Virus record (IMG/VR): IMGVR_UViG_3300021792_000012
Location: 1-32,144 of that record
Origin: a virus
DNA: 32,144 nucleotides
Strand: one strand, 5' to 3'
The position numbers and the translations under genes are program-made. Shown here one piece after another: positions 1 to 8,685 of the stretch; the first letter of the stretch is position 1; each line of letters opens with the position of its first letter. Under the pieces are notes generated by a model that was not told where the DNA came from, did no database searches, and worked only from the letters and a program-made list of their open reading frames with translations.

Positions 1-54
1 GTAGATAGTCCAGATCACACATATTTAATGGAAGGAAATATTGCCACTCACAAT
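1..54 (+). other. C-terminal end of an intein inside the terminase large subunit gene (partial)
   Basis: The reading frame of the terminase is open to the left edge. Its first 18 codons read VDSPDHTYLMEGNIATHN, a close match to the C-terminal splicing blocks of inteins: a D-x-x-D-H-x-Y/F-L stretch, a small glycine turn, then the penultimate His and terminal Asn that cyclises during splicing. The next residue, Thr (base 55), is an allowed +1 extein nucleophile. Downstream, the sequence TTLTEYLILY is what normally follows the Gly-Lys of a terminase P-loop, so the intein appears to sit between the P-loop Lys and Thr, a common intein site in phage terminases. The N-terminal splicing blocks and any homing endonuclease lie outside the window and cannot be judged. 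The ATG at 28 lies within the intein and is not a start. Confidence 0.85.
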
Positions 55-1464
55 ACAACACTTACTGAATACTTAATTCTATACATTGCTACTTGGGGTA
101 CGTTTAATGAAAAATGGGATGTGAAATATGGTGTATATGTTTCTGACTCCATTGAAAACGGTGTTAAGAAAATGCGTAAAAGGTTGGAACGTAGATGGAA
201 ATCCAGCCCATTTTTACAACAAGCTATTCCTTACACTAGATTTACTGATATACGGTGGGAATTTGCAAATATGGCAGGACTGACTACAGTATTTCAGGGA
301 GCCGGTATAATGACTGGCATTCGTGGTACAGTAGAAGAAGGTACTCGTATTCGCTTGGTTCTTGCTGATGATGTTATGTCTGATGCTGATGCTAAATCAC
401 CAACAGTAAGACAATCTATTAGAGATGTAATTTATTCTGCAATAAACTTTGGTATGCATCCTAGATACCATAAGGTAATGTGGAATGGTACACCATTTAA
501 TACTGAAGATCCGCTATATCAAGCTGCTGGTTCAGGTGGTTGGGTTACTTCAATTTATCCCGTATGTGAAAAATTCCCAGTAAAAGAAAGTGAATTTAGG
601 GGAATCTGGGAAGATCGTTTCGATTATAACTATGTCTATAACCAATATAAACTTGCTAAACAAGTCGGTAACTTGCCCGGGTTTAACAAAGAATTATTAT
701 TAAGAATTGCCTCAGACGAAGAGAAGCTAATTGACGAAGAAGCCATACCTCATCTTAGACATATTGAGGTTATGAAAAACAAACAATTATTTAACTGTTA
801 CATAACTACAGACTTTGCAACCTCATCTAAAGAAACAGCAGATGACAGCGTTATCCTCGTTTGGTTCTATACAGCAAATAAGGACTGGATTGCTGTAGAT
901 GGTATTGCTAAAAAACAAAGAATGACACAAACCTTAGATAAGCTATTTGAGTTTGTAAGGCAGTATGAGCCACTTGGAGTAGGTGTAGAAATCACTGGAC
1001 AACAAGGGGGATTTATTGACTGGTTAAAAGAGCGTATGGTCACTTCTAAGACGTTCTTCACACTTGCCAAAGAGGTTGGCACTAACCACGAAGGAATACG
1101 CCCTGTAAAGGACAAATTAAGCCGTTTAAAGCAATTTGTACCGATTATAAATAGTGGTAAATTCCATTTAACAGACAAATTTGCTAAAAGTCCTGCTGGT
1201 ATCAAATTGCTTTATGAATTAAGCTTAGTTTCTGACGATGGCATAAAGGGTACGGACAACTGCATTGATGCAACAACTATGCTACAATACATGGAAAAGC
1301 AGGCTCCGAACCTTACTGGTAGTTCTATAGATACTGTAGAACAAGAAATGTATGAGGATTCTGGGGAAATAGATGACTCAGATTTTTACTCAGTTCATTT
1401 GGACGATGACGGTATGCCTGTAGATTCCCACGACTTATTTAATACCGATTCTTACCATGTATAA
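1..1464 (+). CDS. Phage terminase large subunit, C-terminal part (5' end outside the window, intein-interrupted)
   Basis: The motor ATPase and nuclease that packages phage DNA into the prohead through the portal. After the intein remnant (bases 1-54), the extein begins at base 55 with the helix that follows the P-loop. A Walker B-like LVLADD lies at about 352-372. Then comes the stretch WNGTPFNTEDPLY and a PVCEKFP motif, both seen in N4-type terminases. The RNase H-like nuclease is marked by Asp in TTDFA (811-813), a following acidic pair in TADDS, Glu in VGVEITGQ, and a C-terminal Asp in CIDATTM (1267-1269), so all three acidic positions are present. The acidic C-terminal tail is ordinary. 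The gene stops 3 bases before the next ATG, which fits one late operon. The Walker A Gly-Lys must lie before the intein, to the left of the window. Confidence 0.9.
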   Translation, partial: VDSPDHTYLMEGNIATHNTTLTEYLILYIATWGTFNEKWDVKYGVYVSDSIENGVKKMRKRLERRWKSSPFLQQAIPYTRFTDIRWEFANMAGLTTVFQGAGIMTGIRGTVEEGTRIRLVLADDVMSDADAKSPTVRQSIRDVIYSAINFGMHPRYHKVMWNGTPFNTEDPLYQAAGSGGWVTSIYPVCEKFPVKESEFRGIWEDRFDYNYVYNQYKLAKQVGNLPGFNKELLLRIASDEEKLIDEEAIPHLRHIEVMKNKQLFNCYITTDFATSSKETADDSVILVWFYTANKDWIAVDGIAKKQRMTQTLDKLFEFVRQYEPLGVGVEITGQQGGFIDWLKERMVTSKTFFTLAKEVGTNHEGIRPVKDKLSRLKQFVPIINSGKFHLTDKFAKSPAGIKLLYELSLVSDDGIKGTDNCIDATTMLQYMEKQAPNLTGSSIDTVEQEMYEDSGEIDDSDFYSVHLDDDGMPVDSHDLFNTDSYHV

Positions 1465-1467
1465 ATT

Positions 1468-2190
1468 ATGATTATTCAAGACTTAATTAATGAATTACAA
1501 TACGGAGCTTACAACGATTATCTTAGTAATGATAATTTTGGTGATCCCACTACTCCTGTATATCTACATGCTCTGAACATATCTTTAAATAGAGCGATTA
1601 AAAGATTACACGGAGATGTGCCACTAATCAGTAAAGCACACTTATTAAAAATTACACCGGGAAGGATGGTTTATTACCTTAAAAAAGAACGAGCTTTAAC
1701 AGATACAAGTAGTACAATAGCTTTAGAAAATCGTTATATAATTGATTCAGAATATAATCCATTTAACGGTACAATGTTAAGAGTTCTGGGTGTATTTGAT
1801 CACAATGGTAAAGAATTACCAATAAACACTATTCATAGTATTCGTGGCGTAACAATGCCGAAATATAATGTAATCGAATTAAAAAAACCGGATAAGTGTT
1901 TTTACTCCTTTACTTATCAAGACTCTCTATTACCTTTTGTTTATGATCCGGCTGACCAAGAAGCTTATTTGAACCAAGAAATTGATATACCCCCTGATGC
2001 TGAACCTGCTCTAATGTTTGCAATACTTATGATGATAGCTAGGTCTGCAACATATCAAGAGGGGGAAAAAGAAGAAACAGACTTTAGACAACTCTACGAA
2101 AAAGAAAAACAAGATTTAATCAATAAAAATGTAACTGCTGGTGTAATACCAGATACTTATGACTTGTTACATAGAAACGGGTATTTGTAA
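1468..2190 (+). CDS. Head-to-tail adaptor-like protein (N4 gp67-position homologue)
   Basis: A 240-residue protein directly after the terminase. The N-terminal part has short helices (VYLHALNISLNRAIKRLHGD, residues about 30-50), the middle is beta-rich, and the C-terminal third has an IPPDAEPALMFAILMMIA helix followed by a charged segment, FRQLYEKEKQDL. A helical bundle with an IPxxxxxAL helix and a trailing F/Y-x-x-x-Y-x-x-E helix is typical of adaptor (connector) proteins that sit below the portal. In N4 the gene beside the terminase also encodes a structural protein of about 30 kDa, which supports the call by position. There is no signal peptide or membrane segment. Its stop overlaps the start of the next gene by one base (TAATG), implying translational coupling. 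The adaptor role is inferred from fold-like features and position. Confidence 0.55.
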   Translation: MIIQDLINELQYGAYNDYLSNDNFGDPTTPVYLHALNISLNRAIKRLHGDVPLISKAHLLKITPGRMVYYLKKERALTDTSSTIALENRYIIDSEYNPFNGTMLRVLGVFDHNGKELPINTIHSIRGVTMPKYNVIELKKPDKCFYSFTYQDSLLPFVYDPADQEAYLNQEIDIPPDAEPALMFAILMMIARSATYQEGEKEETDFRQLYEKEKQDLINKNVTAGVIPDTYDLLHRNGYL

Positions 2191-2975
2191 TGTATAGTCA
2201 ACCGCATACGCAAAATAAGCAATTAGCTGCTGATTATTTGTATGGTCCAGATGCCGTAGAAAGCGCCCAGATCGGGTTAGGTGACGATATAGATTATTTT
2301 CTAAGGCATGCTTTTAAGGATGACATGGTTCCTTTAGGTACTGTGCAAAAAGATATTGTATTCGTAGATCTAAATTGTGGTGCAATCTCTACAGAAGAAG
2401 AAGGTGGTGGTGGCAGTGGGGGTAACGGAAACGGCAATGGCGGTGGTGGTAATGGTAATGGTGGCGGTGGTGGAGAAGAAGAACTACAACCCTTATTTAT
2501 GCGTGTATGGACATTCAACCCAGGTTTGGCGCAATCTTATCAAGCCCTTACTGTTAGCTTATCTTTAATCGAATTAATAGATGCTAATAATCATAATGTA
2601 CTTACAGGAAGACATTGGGGGGTATCTCCTTCATCTAGTACGAATGTTGCTCCATTTTTCTCCGGTCCATCACAAACAGATGGTTTAATTGGTTTAAGTA
2701 TTCACTATTCAGATAGGTATATAGCAAAGGAATCTCATCCAGAGGTTCCTATAAAAATACGATTAACACGACCATCTGAAAGTCATATACCATTCCACAC
2801 TCTTAAATTAGGTTATTATGATGTACCAATGAGTGAGATAGCTAATTGGACACCTTATAACAATACAAGACCTTATAATTTTGTTCAATTCTGGGAATTA
2901 GCTAATGTCTTTTCTGGTGTTAATTCAGTAACCTATACAATAGATAATCCACCAGCAGCTATACCATTAGGATAA
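2190..2975 (+). CDS. Tail-associated protein with Gly/Asn linker and a C-terminal discoidin-like sugar-binding domain
   Basis: 261 residues in two parts joined by a flexible linker. Residues 1-70 form a compact N-terminal part, probably the virion attachment end. Residues 72-96 are almost only Gly and Asn, flanked by Glu triplets. Residues about 100-225 form a beta-rich domain starting RVWTF and ending in LGYYDVP. This domain resembles part of the 1607-residue fibre downstream (RVWRF ... VRYYDVP, about bases 13416-13775), including IPxxxL/I before the YYDVP and similar spacing. In the fibre copy the context looks like an F5/8 type C (discoidin) domain, a fold that often binds sugars. I infer an appendage or tail-tip role in receptor contact. 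It starts on the last base of the previous stop and stops six bases before the next gene. Confidence 0.5.
   Translation: MYSQPHTQNKQLAADYLYGPDAVESAQIGLGDDIDYFLRHAFKDDMVPLGTVQKDIVFVDLNCGAISTEEEGGGGSGGNGNGNGGGGNGNGGGGGEEELQPLFMRVWTFNPGLAQSYQALTVSLSLIELIDANNHNVLTGRHWGVSPSSSTNVAPFFSGPSQTDGLIGLSIHYSDRYIAKESHPEVPIKIRLTRPSESHIPFHTLKLGYYDVPMSEIANWTPYNNTRPYNFVQFWELANVFSGVNSVTYTIDNPPAAIPLG
2403..2477 (+). repeat. Poly-glycine/asparagine linker-coding tract in the 261-residue tail protein
   Basis: About 25 codons of GGN and AAY encoding Gly and Asn, flanked on both sides by GAA/GAG codons. It joins an N-terminal attachment part to a C-terminal binding-like domain. The tract looks like the one at 16281 but uses Asn instead of Ser. 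Confidence 0.8.
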
Positions 2976-2981
2976 TTAAAT

Positions 2982-4295
2982 ATGTATTACCAAGTAAACA
3001 TTAACAGCACTGCTTATTTGATTGGTTCTGAAGAAAGTTCCAATATAGAGTTCATTGAAAATACTGTTATTGATCCAACAAGAAGTTATGATAAGCAGTT
3101 TGTATGTAAGGATCCTAAAGTTATTGATCTAATGAATCGTACAATTAAAGCGGGTAGATTAGACGGTAGATTAGAAATAAGAGCATTTTTACAGGCTAAA
3201 CAAGAAAAACAAATACCGATAACTTACGGCTTAACTATCAATACATCACAAGGCGACTTTTATTTTAATACTAATTTTGTTATTGACCAATATAAACATA
3301 ACCTACTAACTAACCTATTTCTTGGTTCAGAAGAATCCAGGTTTATTAATACTGTAACAGCTAACAAACGTGGTAATCCATACAGTACTCCATTAATATC
3401 TATACTAGGAGCGTTACCTGCTTCGTTTACTGTAAAAAGTATAACCATTAATATAGCTACTTATGTAGATGTGAAAACTGATGTGCAAATTCTTGGAATT
3501 AAGTTTAGTCCTAATCAATTCCGTTTAGGTTTACAAGTACACGGCATAACAAGACGAGTTATTAGTACCAAAAAAGGTGTTAAAGTATCTTTTGATTCCA
3601 TTAAAAAACTTGCACACCCTAATATTAAAAAATACTTTTTGGCTTTAAAAAACAAAAGAGTAATTGATAAAAAGGATTCCATACAGGTAGTTAATACTTA
3701 TCTGAATAACTCAAATAATATTGAAAAAGCAGACTTTGAACATCTACTTAAATTTTATAGTGACGAGCTTTTAAATAATAGCTTTGTTCAGGTTTACAAC
3801 CTAGAAAAAAATTCAAAGTATTTTGCTCAGGCACTAATTATTCATTCATTTGTAAGTGCTAAAGAATCAACAAAAGAGTTAAGTAAATATAGTATTAAAA
3901 TGCCCGATAAAATTACATTTAAAGAAAAGGGTTACGGTAAGGCTTTTAAAGACATTTATGCATACTTTTTTGATTTTGAAATTCTGTATAAAAATTCCAG
4001 TATATTTGATCAAAGCAGATTGGAAAAACTATTACAAAATATCGAATACTGCAAAATGAAGTATCATGCTAGGCTTATAGAGTCCGAACAAATATTGGAA
4101 TTTAATTGTAAACTAACACCAACCAGAACTACCTCTGCTTGGTTCAGAGCAAAGTTAGAAGAACCAGAGAATGTAGATGAGGTAAAGAGTTTACTAAAAA
4201 GGGCAGATTCTGGTAAAGTTCAGTTAATCTTAAAAATAGCTAATAACGAAGAAATTTCAGTAAGTTATAATGTAGGTAATTATGATAATAGCTAA
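2982..4295 (+). CDS. Unknown tail-region protein
   Basis: A 437-residue protein I do not recognise. The first half is beta-rich, with alternating hydrophobic residues around 70-190. The second half is helical and lysine-rich (residues about 200-400). There is no signal peptide, no membrane segment and no obvious enzymatic motif. The start is preceded by AGGA with about 8 bases of spacing. It overlaps the next gene by 14 bases, indicating coupled translation. It lies between the adaptor-like protein and the portal, the place where N4 carries its tail sheath and appendage genes, so a tail-tube, sheath or appendage part is the reasonable guess. That guess is positional only. Confidence 0.4.
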   Translation: MYYQVNINSTAYLIGSEESSNIEFIENTVIDPTRSYDKQFVCKDPKVIDLMNRTIKAGRLDGRLEIRAFLQAKQEKQIPITYGLTINTSQGDFYFNTNFVIDQYKHNLLTNLFLGSEESRFINTVTANKRGNPYSTPLISILGALPASFTVKSITINIATYVDVKTDVQILGIKFSPNQFRLGLQVHGITRRVISTKKGVKVSFDSIKKLAHPNIKKYFLALKNKRVIDKKDSIQVVNTYLNNSNNIEKADFEHLLKFYSDELLNNSFVQVYNLEKNSKYFAQALIIHSFVSAKESTKELSKYSIKMPDKITFKEKGYGKAFKDIYAYFFDFEILYKNSSIFDQSRLEKLLQNIEYCKMKYHARLIESEQILEFNCKLTPTRTTSAWFRAKLEEPENVDEVKSLLKRADSGKVQLILKIANNEEISVSYNVGNYDNS

Positions 4296-4830
4296 CACAA
4301 ACAGTACTTATGCACCCGTTCTTATCTTTAGAAAAGATGAGGAAACAGATATTGATGCTTCAGTAGTCAGCAGACTTTCTGGATTTGTAACTCCTTGGCG
4401 AGGTGCAGATGCCAATAAGCAAGTGCCATTGGTCTTTACTCAAGATCCTACTGATATTGCAAAAGTATTTGTATCATTACAACAAGGTAATATTAGTTAT
4501 CAAGCAGGAATTATTGCCATATTCTTAGATGGTAACTTAATCGTTTCAGATAACTGGAAAATCCAGCCAGAAAATGTTGAAGTAGCTGAAAATAAAGTTA
4601 TCAAAAGAATTTACTTTGATGTTGATACCGAAGAAGAGGTAGAAAACATAGGTGAAATAGATTTTACTTTGCCTGAAGTAGATCCTATAGATGATTCTAT
4701 ATTAAATAGCATATCTGATATTTTAGAGAATTATCAACATCCTAATATTAATGTCTCTTTACAATCTCTTCCTAGTTGGGTAGACGCAGATCCTACTGAA
4801 AGTGTATTATCCTCAAGCTCTTCAGATTAA
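4282..4830 (+). CDS. Unknown acidic protein upstream of the portal
   Basis: 182 residues, unrecognised. The N-terminal 110 residues look like a beta-sandwich (alternating hydrophobics, VPLVFTQD, YQAGIIAIFLDGNLIV, IKRIYFDVD). The last 70 residues are strongly acidic and finish in a run of serines. It begins inside the end of the previous gene, with GTAGG just upstream of the ATG, so the pair is probably translated together and may act together. The small beta domain with a disordered acidic tail would suit a tail accessory or assembly factor, but nothing in the sequence decides this. Confidence 0.4.
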   Translation: MIIANTNSTYAPVLIFRKDEETDIDASVVSRLSGFVTPWRGADANKQVPLVFTQDPTDIAKVFVSLQQGNISYQAGIIAIFLDGNLIVSDNWKIQPENVEVAENKVIKRIYFDVDTEEEVENIGEIDFTLPEVDPIDDSILNSISDILENYQHPNINVSLQSLPSWVDADPTESVLSSSSSD

Positions 4831-4844
4831 ATAGAATTTATATT

Positions 4845-7172
4845 ATGAATAAAGAACAGGAAATTTACAGAGAAAGATTTAATTTAGATTGGGAAAATAT
4901 ACCCACGCTAAAAGATCTTAGTGACGACCTAAAATTGGCTACACCAGACCATGACGAAGACTGGTTGGATCTCAGGAATGTAGAAGGTAAATATAAAATA
5001 AAGAAGCGCAAAGGCAAATCCAGCATTACACCTAAGCTAGTTAAGTTACACAATGCCTGGAGATATGCAGCGCTATCAGAACCTTTTTTAATAGATGCTA
5101 AGTTATTCAATGCAGCACCCGTTACAGGGGATGATGCAGGTAAAAGTAAGCCAGCCGAAATTCTATTAAACTACCAACTAACCAAAAAAATGGACTTGGT
5201 TAATTTGATGGATGAAATAGCAAGAGCTTGTGAAGAAGAAGGCACAGCAGTATTAAGACCTTATTGGGTTAGAAAAACAAAAAAGTCCACAAAAATAGTT
5301 CAGGAACCATTTGTTGATGAAAATGGAAATCAAGGATATATAGAAAAAGAAGTAGAATACGAAGAAGTCCTGGATGAAAATCCTTGGGTCGATGTCTTGG
5401 ATTATGACTCTCTCTATGTTGATCCTTCTTGTAAAGGTGATATTTCTAAAGCTAATTTCATTATTTACAGGGAACCAGCAAGGTTAGCAGATTTAAAAGA
5501 TTCAGAAGGTTATTATCTGGATGACCTACGGAAACAATTAATTGCTGAAAATGATAATGAAAGTCCTGAATCTTTAAACTGGCAAAAAGAATTTTTAGGC
5601 GAAGAAAGTGAATTTCTTTCTTCTCCTTCTACAAATGCAGAAGGGCAAGTTTTCGATAATCCTCAGAAAGGTACTAGAGGACACTTCTTTCGATTTGAGC
5701 ATTGGTTAGATTGGGACATACACAATGACGGCAATTTAGTGCCTATTGTTGTAACTATTGCTAAGGGTCACATAATTAGAATGGAGTTAAACCCTTATTT
5801 ACAAAAGCCATTTATCTTTATTCCATTAAATAAAGTTAGAGGTTCTGTCTGGGGAGAAGCTGATGCAGAATTGCTAAGAGACCATCAACAGATTAAAGGG
5901 GCATTAACAAGAAGTATTATTGATGCCATTGGATCTATAGCTTCTGGTCAATTAGGGATTATGAAAGAGTCTTTAGACCCAGTAAACTTAAAAAGATTTT
6001 TGGCAGGTGAAAAATACGAATTTAATCGTGGTATTGGTCCTGACTTTTTTAAAGAGCATCAACTCCCAAATATTCCACCAACTGCTATAGAATTAATTAG
6101 ACTTCAGGATGCTTCAGCAGAGGCTTATACAGGCATAAAAACCTTCGGTGAGGGCATTCACGAGTCCAGCGTAGGATCTAGTGTAGGTGGCATTAAAAGC
6201 GTCTTAGACACCAGTTCTAAGCGTGAAATGGCAATAATACGAAGGGTAGCAAGAGGGTTATTAGAAGTAGGTTATATAATTCTGGATCTGAATAGAAAAT
6301 ATCTCAGTAGTGAACAAGTAATTAATATAACCAAAAACATTAAACAATTTAAAAAAGATTTAATTAATTATCAACAATACCAAGAGCAATTAAATAAAGG
6401 TGTTCAACCACCAGAAGTAAAAGAAGAACCAACTGATCCTTTTGAGGGGTTAGAGGTTCTTAGTACTCCACAAGGCGAGCATTTTATAAGTATCAATAGG
6501 GAGCATTTAAGCGCAAGAGTAGATATATCTTTAACAGTATCTACACCAGAAGCAGATGACGAAAAAGCTCAAAACTTGGCATTCATTATACAAACATTAG
6601 GCGATAGCGCACCTATGGAGTTTAAGTTTAAATTAATTGCTGAATTTGCAAGATTGAAAAAATTGCCAGACTTAGCAGACTTTTTACTTAACTATAAACC
6701 ACAACCAAGTCCTGAAGAACAGGAAGCAGCCAAATTAGAGCAAGAGGTTAAAAAGAGCCTTATTGCTGCTGAATATGCTAAAGCACAAGAAAATAATGCC
6801 CAGGCAGAGCGACATAAAGCTGTAGCTTATGCATCTAGCGCACAAGCACAACTATACTTGGCTCAGGCATTAAAAGAGAAATCAGAAACAGATTTAAAAG
6901 ATCTTGAGTATGTAGAGCAAGAGAATGGAGTTCATCATGAGAGACAGAAAGAGTTAGAAATGCTTAAACACTCTGCTCACATGGAAAGCGCACAAATAGG
7001 GGCTAATGTTAAAGCATCAGAAGCTATTAAAGGAGCCAAAACTGCTTTCGATATGGAGCTAAGTAAGAAAGAGCAGGAAAAGAAAACTGCTATAGCTTTG
7101 GAAAAACTTAAAGCTGAAGTAGAAATTGCAAAAGCTAAACAAGCTAATTCATCAACTAATAACGGAGAATAA
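4845..7172 (+). CDS. Portal protein
   Basis: 775 residues, close to the usual size of podovirus portals of the N4 type. The portal is the dodecameric ring at one capsid vertex through which DNA is packaged and ejected. Supporting features are the conserved-looking WRYAALSEPFL near residues 72-82, a long mixed wing and stem region with VLDYDSLYVDP, and a clip and stem-like segment around residues 332-352 (RGSVWGEADAELLRDHQQ). A run of helices to residue 600 follows. The last 150 residues are a highly charged, Ala/Glu/Lys-rich coiled coil, which would correspond to the crown or barrel that reaches into the head. Almost no Shine-Dalgarno is visible before the ATG (AATAGAATTTATATT), so translation may rely on coupling with the gene upstream. 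The position between tail-region genes and scaffold supports the call. Confidence 0.8.
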   Translation: MNKEQEIYRERFNLDWENIPTLKDLSDDLKLATPDHDEDWLDLRNVEGKYKIKKRKGKSSITPKLVKLHNAWRYAALSEPFLIDAKLFNAAPVTGDDAGKSKPAEILLNYQLTKKMDLVNLMDEIARACEEEGTAVLRPYWVRKTKKSTKIVQEPFVDENGNQGYIEKEVEYEEVLDENPWVDVLDYDSLYVDPSCKGDISKANFIIYREPARLADLKDSEGYYLDDLRKQLIAENDNESPESLNWQKEFLGEESEFLSSPSTNAEGQVFDNPQKGTRGHFFRFEHWLDWDIHNDGNLVPIVVTIAKGHIIRMELNPYLQKPFIFIPLNKVRGSVWGEADAELLRDHQQIKGALTRSIIDAIGSIASGQLGIMKESLDPVNLKRFLAGEKYEFNRGIGPDFFKEHQLPNIPPTAIELIRLQDASAEAYTGIKTFGEGIHESSVGSSVGGIKSVLDTSSKREMAIIRRVARGLLEVGYIILDLNRKYLSSEQVINITKNIKQFKKDLINYQQYQEQLNKGVQPPEVKEEPTDPFEGLEVLSTPQGEHFISINREHLSARVDISLTVSTPEADDEKAQNLAFIIQTLGDSAPMEFKFKLIAEFARLKKLPDLADFLLNYKPQPSPEEQEAAKLEQEVKKSLIAAEYAKAQENNAQAERHKAVAYASSAQAQLYLAQALKEKSETDLKDLEYVEQENGVHHERQKELEMLKHSAHMESAQIGANVKASEAIKGAKTAFDMELSKKEQEKKTAIALEKLKAEVEIAKAKQANSSTNNGE

Positions 7173-7175
7173 ATA

Positions 7176-7544
7176 ATGTTTAATTCAGAAGAACTAGGTG
7201 CTAATAGTACACAGATATATAGTGAAGATAATTTACAAAAGCTGATTGAAAAATCTGATCAAATGCTGAAAGTAGGTGCTGCACTGCAAAGACTACAAGC
7301 TACAGAAGATTGGAAATTGGTTATAGATGATTATATCCTTGGTTCAAGTATTGAAGATCAACAGCAAAAATTGATCTATGCAGACAATAAAGAATCTAGG
7401 GAGCATGAAACACAAAATTTGATTAGCTTATTAGCTTTAAAGGAAAAATTAAAGTTATTACCTACAATAGTGGCTAGTGAAGTTCAGCGCAAAGAAGATC
7501 TGGAAAACCTACTAATGCAGAAACAAGAAGCAAACCAAGACTAA
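7176..7544 (+). CDS. Small helical protein between portal and scaffold
   Basis: 122 residues, predicted almost entirely helical. The central DWKLVIDDYILGSSIEDQQQ and the following charged helix resemble short proteins that commonly follow portal genes in podoviruses and are thought to help in head assembly. I recognise the pattern but not a named family. There is no membrane segment and no catalytic motif. The start follows CGGAGAATAAATA, a clear ribosome binding site. It lies three bases after the portal stop, so it is part of the same operon. Confidence 0.5.
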   Translation: MFNSEELGANSTQIYSEDNLQKLIEKSDQMLKVGAALQRLQATEDWKLVIDDYILGSSIEDQQQKLIYADNKESREHETQNLISLLALKEKLKLLPTIVASEVQRKEDLENLLMQKQEANQD

Positions 7545-7563
7545 TAAATAAGAGGATATTACA

Positions 7564-8664
7564 ATGTCAGATGAATTACAGGAAATAAATGAGCAGGAAA
7601 AGGAATTATTCAGTGCTACTGAAGATCCAATGACCGAAGCTGAGTTTCAAAGTTTGAAACAACAAGCCGGTTTAGATCCTAACGAACCAGGACCAAATCC
7701 AAACTTTTTTGAAAAAGATCCTATAACAGGACAAGAACCAAAAGATTCTGATCCAGCTCCGCAGGAAGGAGAAACTACTGAAGATTCTGAAGAAGCTTCA
7801 CAAACTCAAGAAGGCGAACAGGCTACTGAAACTAAAGATTCAGAAGCTGTAGAGGTATCAGCCGATGACGCTATTAATTTTTATAAAGCCTTAACTAGCC
7901 CAATAAAAGCTAATGGCAGGGAATTGGTAATAAAAGACCCTGAAGATTTCATTCGCTTGGTTCAGATGGGTGCAGGTGCGTCTAAATTTATTGAGCAGAG
8001 TAAAGATGATTTAGCAATCGCTAGAATGTTCAAAAAAGCTGAACTTACTGATCCAGATCAGTTAGCTATGTTAATTGATATTGCTAAGGGTAATACTAAA
8101 GCGTTAGCACAGTTTATTAAGGCTAATGAGATTGACATTTACAATCTTGATACTGAAGATAATTTAGACTATACTCCTAATCAAGAATATAAAGTTACAC
8201 CCAATGAGCTACAACTCGAGCAGGTGATGACTGAATTAAAGGATTCTGAATATTTTAATCCTACCCTTGAGGCTATTGATAAATTCGATCAAGCTTCTAT
8301 TGGGTTTATAGGAGAAAATCCTACAGCGATTAGAATTTTGCACGAACACATGCAAACGGGAATTTTCCCTAAGATCATGAATGAAGTACAAAATCGAAAG
8401 CTGTTAGGCAGGCTACCTGATGTAGCAGACATTGAAGCCTATTACCAAGTAGGTGAAGAAATGGAAAAAGCAGGATTACTTAACTCTCAGCCCCAGAATA
8501 CCCAATCTGCACGGCAAACCCAAAATCAACCACCCCAAAAGCTGCCTGGCTCTCTGCAACCGTCAAGAAGTGCAGGTAAAGGCAAAGTTCCAGCAGTAAA
8601 TAGCGTAGAAGAACTTTATGCACTAAGCGATGAAAAGTTTAATGAGCTGTTTGGGGATTTATAA
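7564..8664 (+). CDS. Scaffolding protein (N4 gp57-like)
   Basis: 366 residues directly upstream of the major capsid gene, where the scaffold normally sits. Residues 1-105 are acidic and low in complexity (Glu, Ser, Thr, Pro, Gln), as in many scaffolds. Residues 111-145 carry TSPIKANGRELVIKDPEDF followed by a LVQMGAGASKF segment, a signature I associate with scaffold or tape-measure-like proteins beside N4-type capsids (their usual form being roughly TAPFKANG ... LMQMGANY). The middle is helical. A Gln/Pro/Ser-rich linker at 320-345 precedes a short C-terminal helix, NSVEELYALSDEKFNELF, the likely capsid-binding tip. A good AGAGG ribosome binding site is present. It should be found in proheads but not in mature virions. 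Confidence 0.75.
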   Translation: MSDELQEINEQEKELFSATEDPMTEAEFQSLKQQAGLDPNEPGPNPNFFEKDPITGQEPKDSDPAPQEGETTEDSEEASQTQEGEQATETKDSEAVEVSADDAINFYKALTSPIKANGRELVIKDPEDFIRLVQMGAGASKFIEQSKDDLAIARMFKKAELTDPDQLAMLIDIAKGNTKALAQFIKANEIDIYNLDTEDNLDYTPNQEYKVTPNELQLEQVMTELKDSEYFNPTLEAIDKFDQASIGFIGENPTAIRILHEHMQTGIFPKIMNEVQNRKLLGRLPDVADIEAYYQVGEEMEKAGLLNSQPQNTQSARQTQNQPPQKLPGSLQPSRSAGKGKVPAVNSVEELYALSDEKFNELFGDL

Positions 8665-8685
8665 TTCCTAATTCGGAGTATTAAA

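Noticed and set aside
28-30. ATG as the start of the terminase gene
   Set aside because: The frame is open upstream to base 1 and the ATG lies within an intein C-terminal motif, so it is an internal Met.
2294-2518. Minus-strand proline-rich reading frame
   Set aside because: It is the complement of the Gly/Asn tract; no ribosome binding site, and low complexity explains it.
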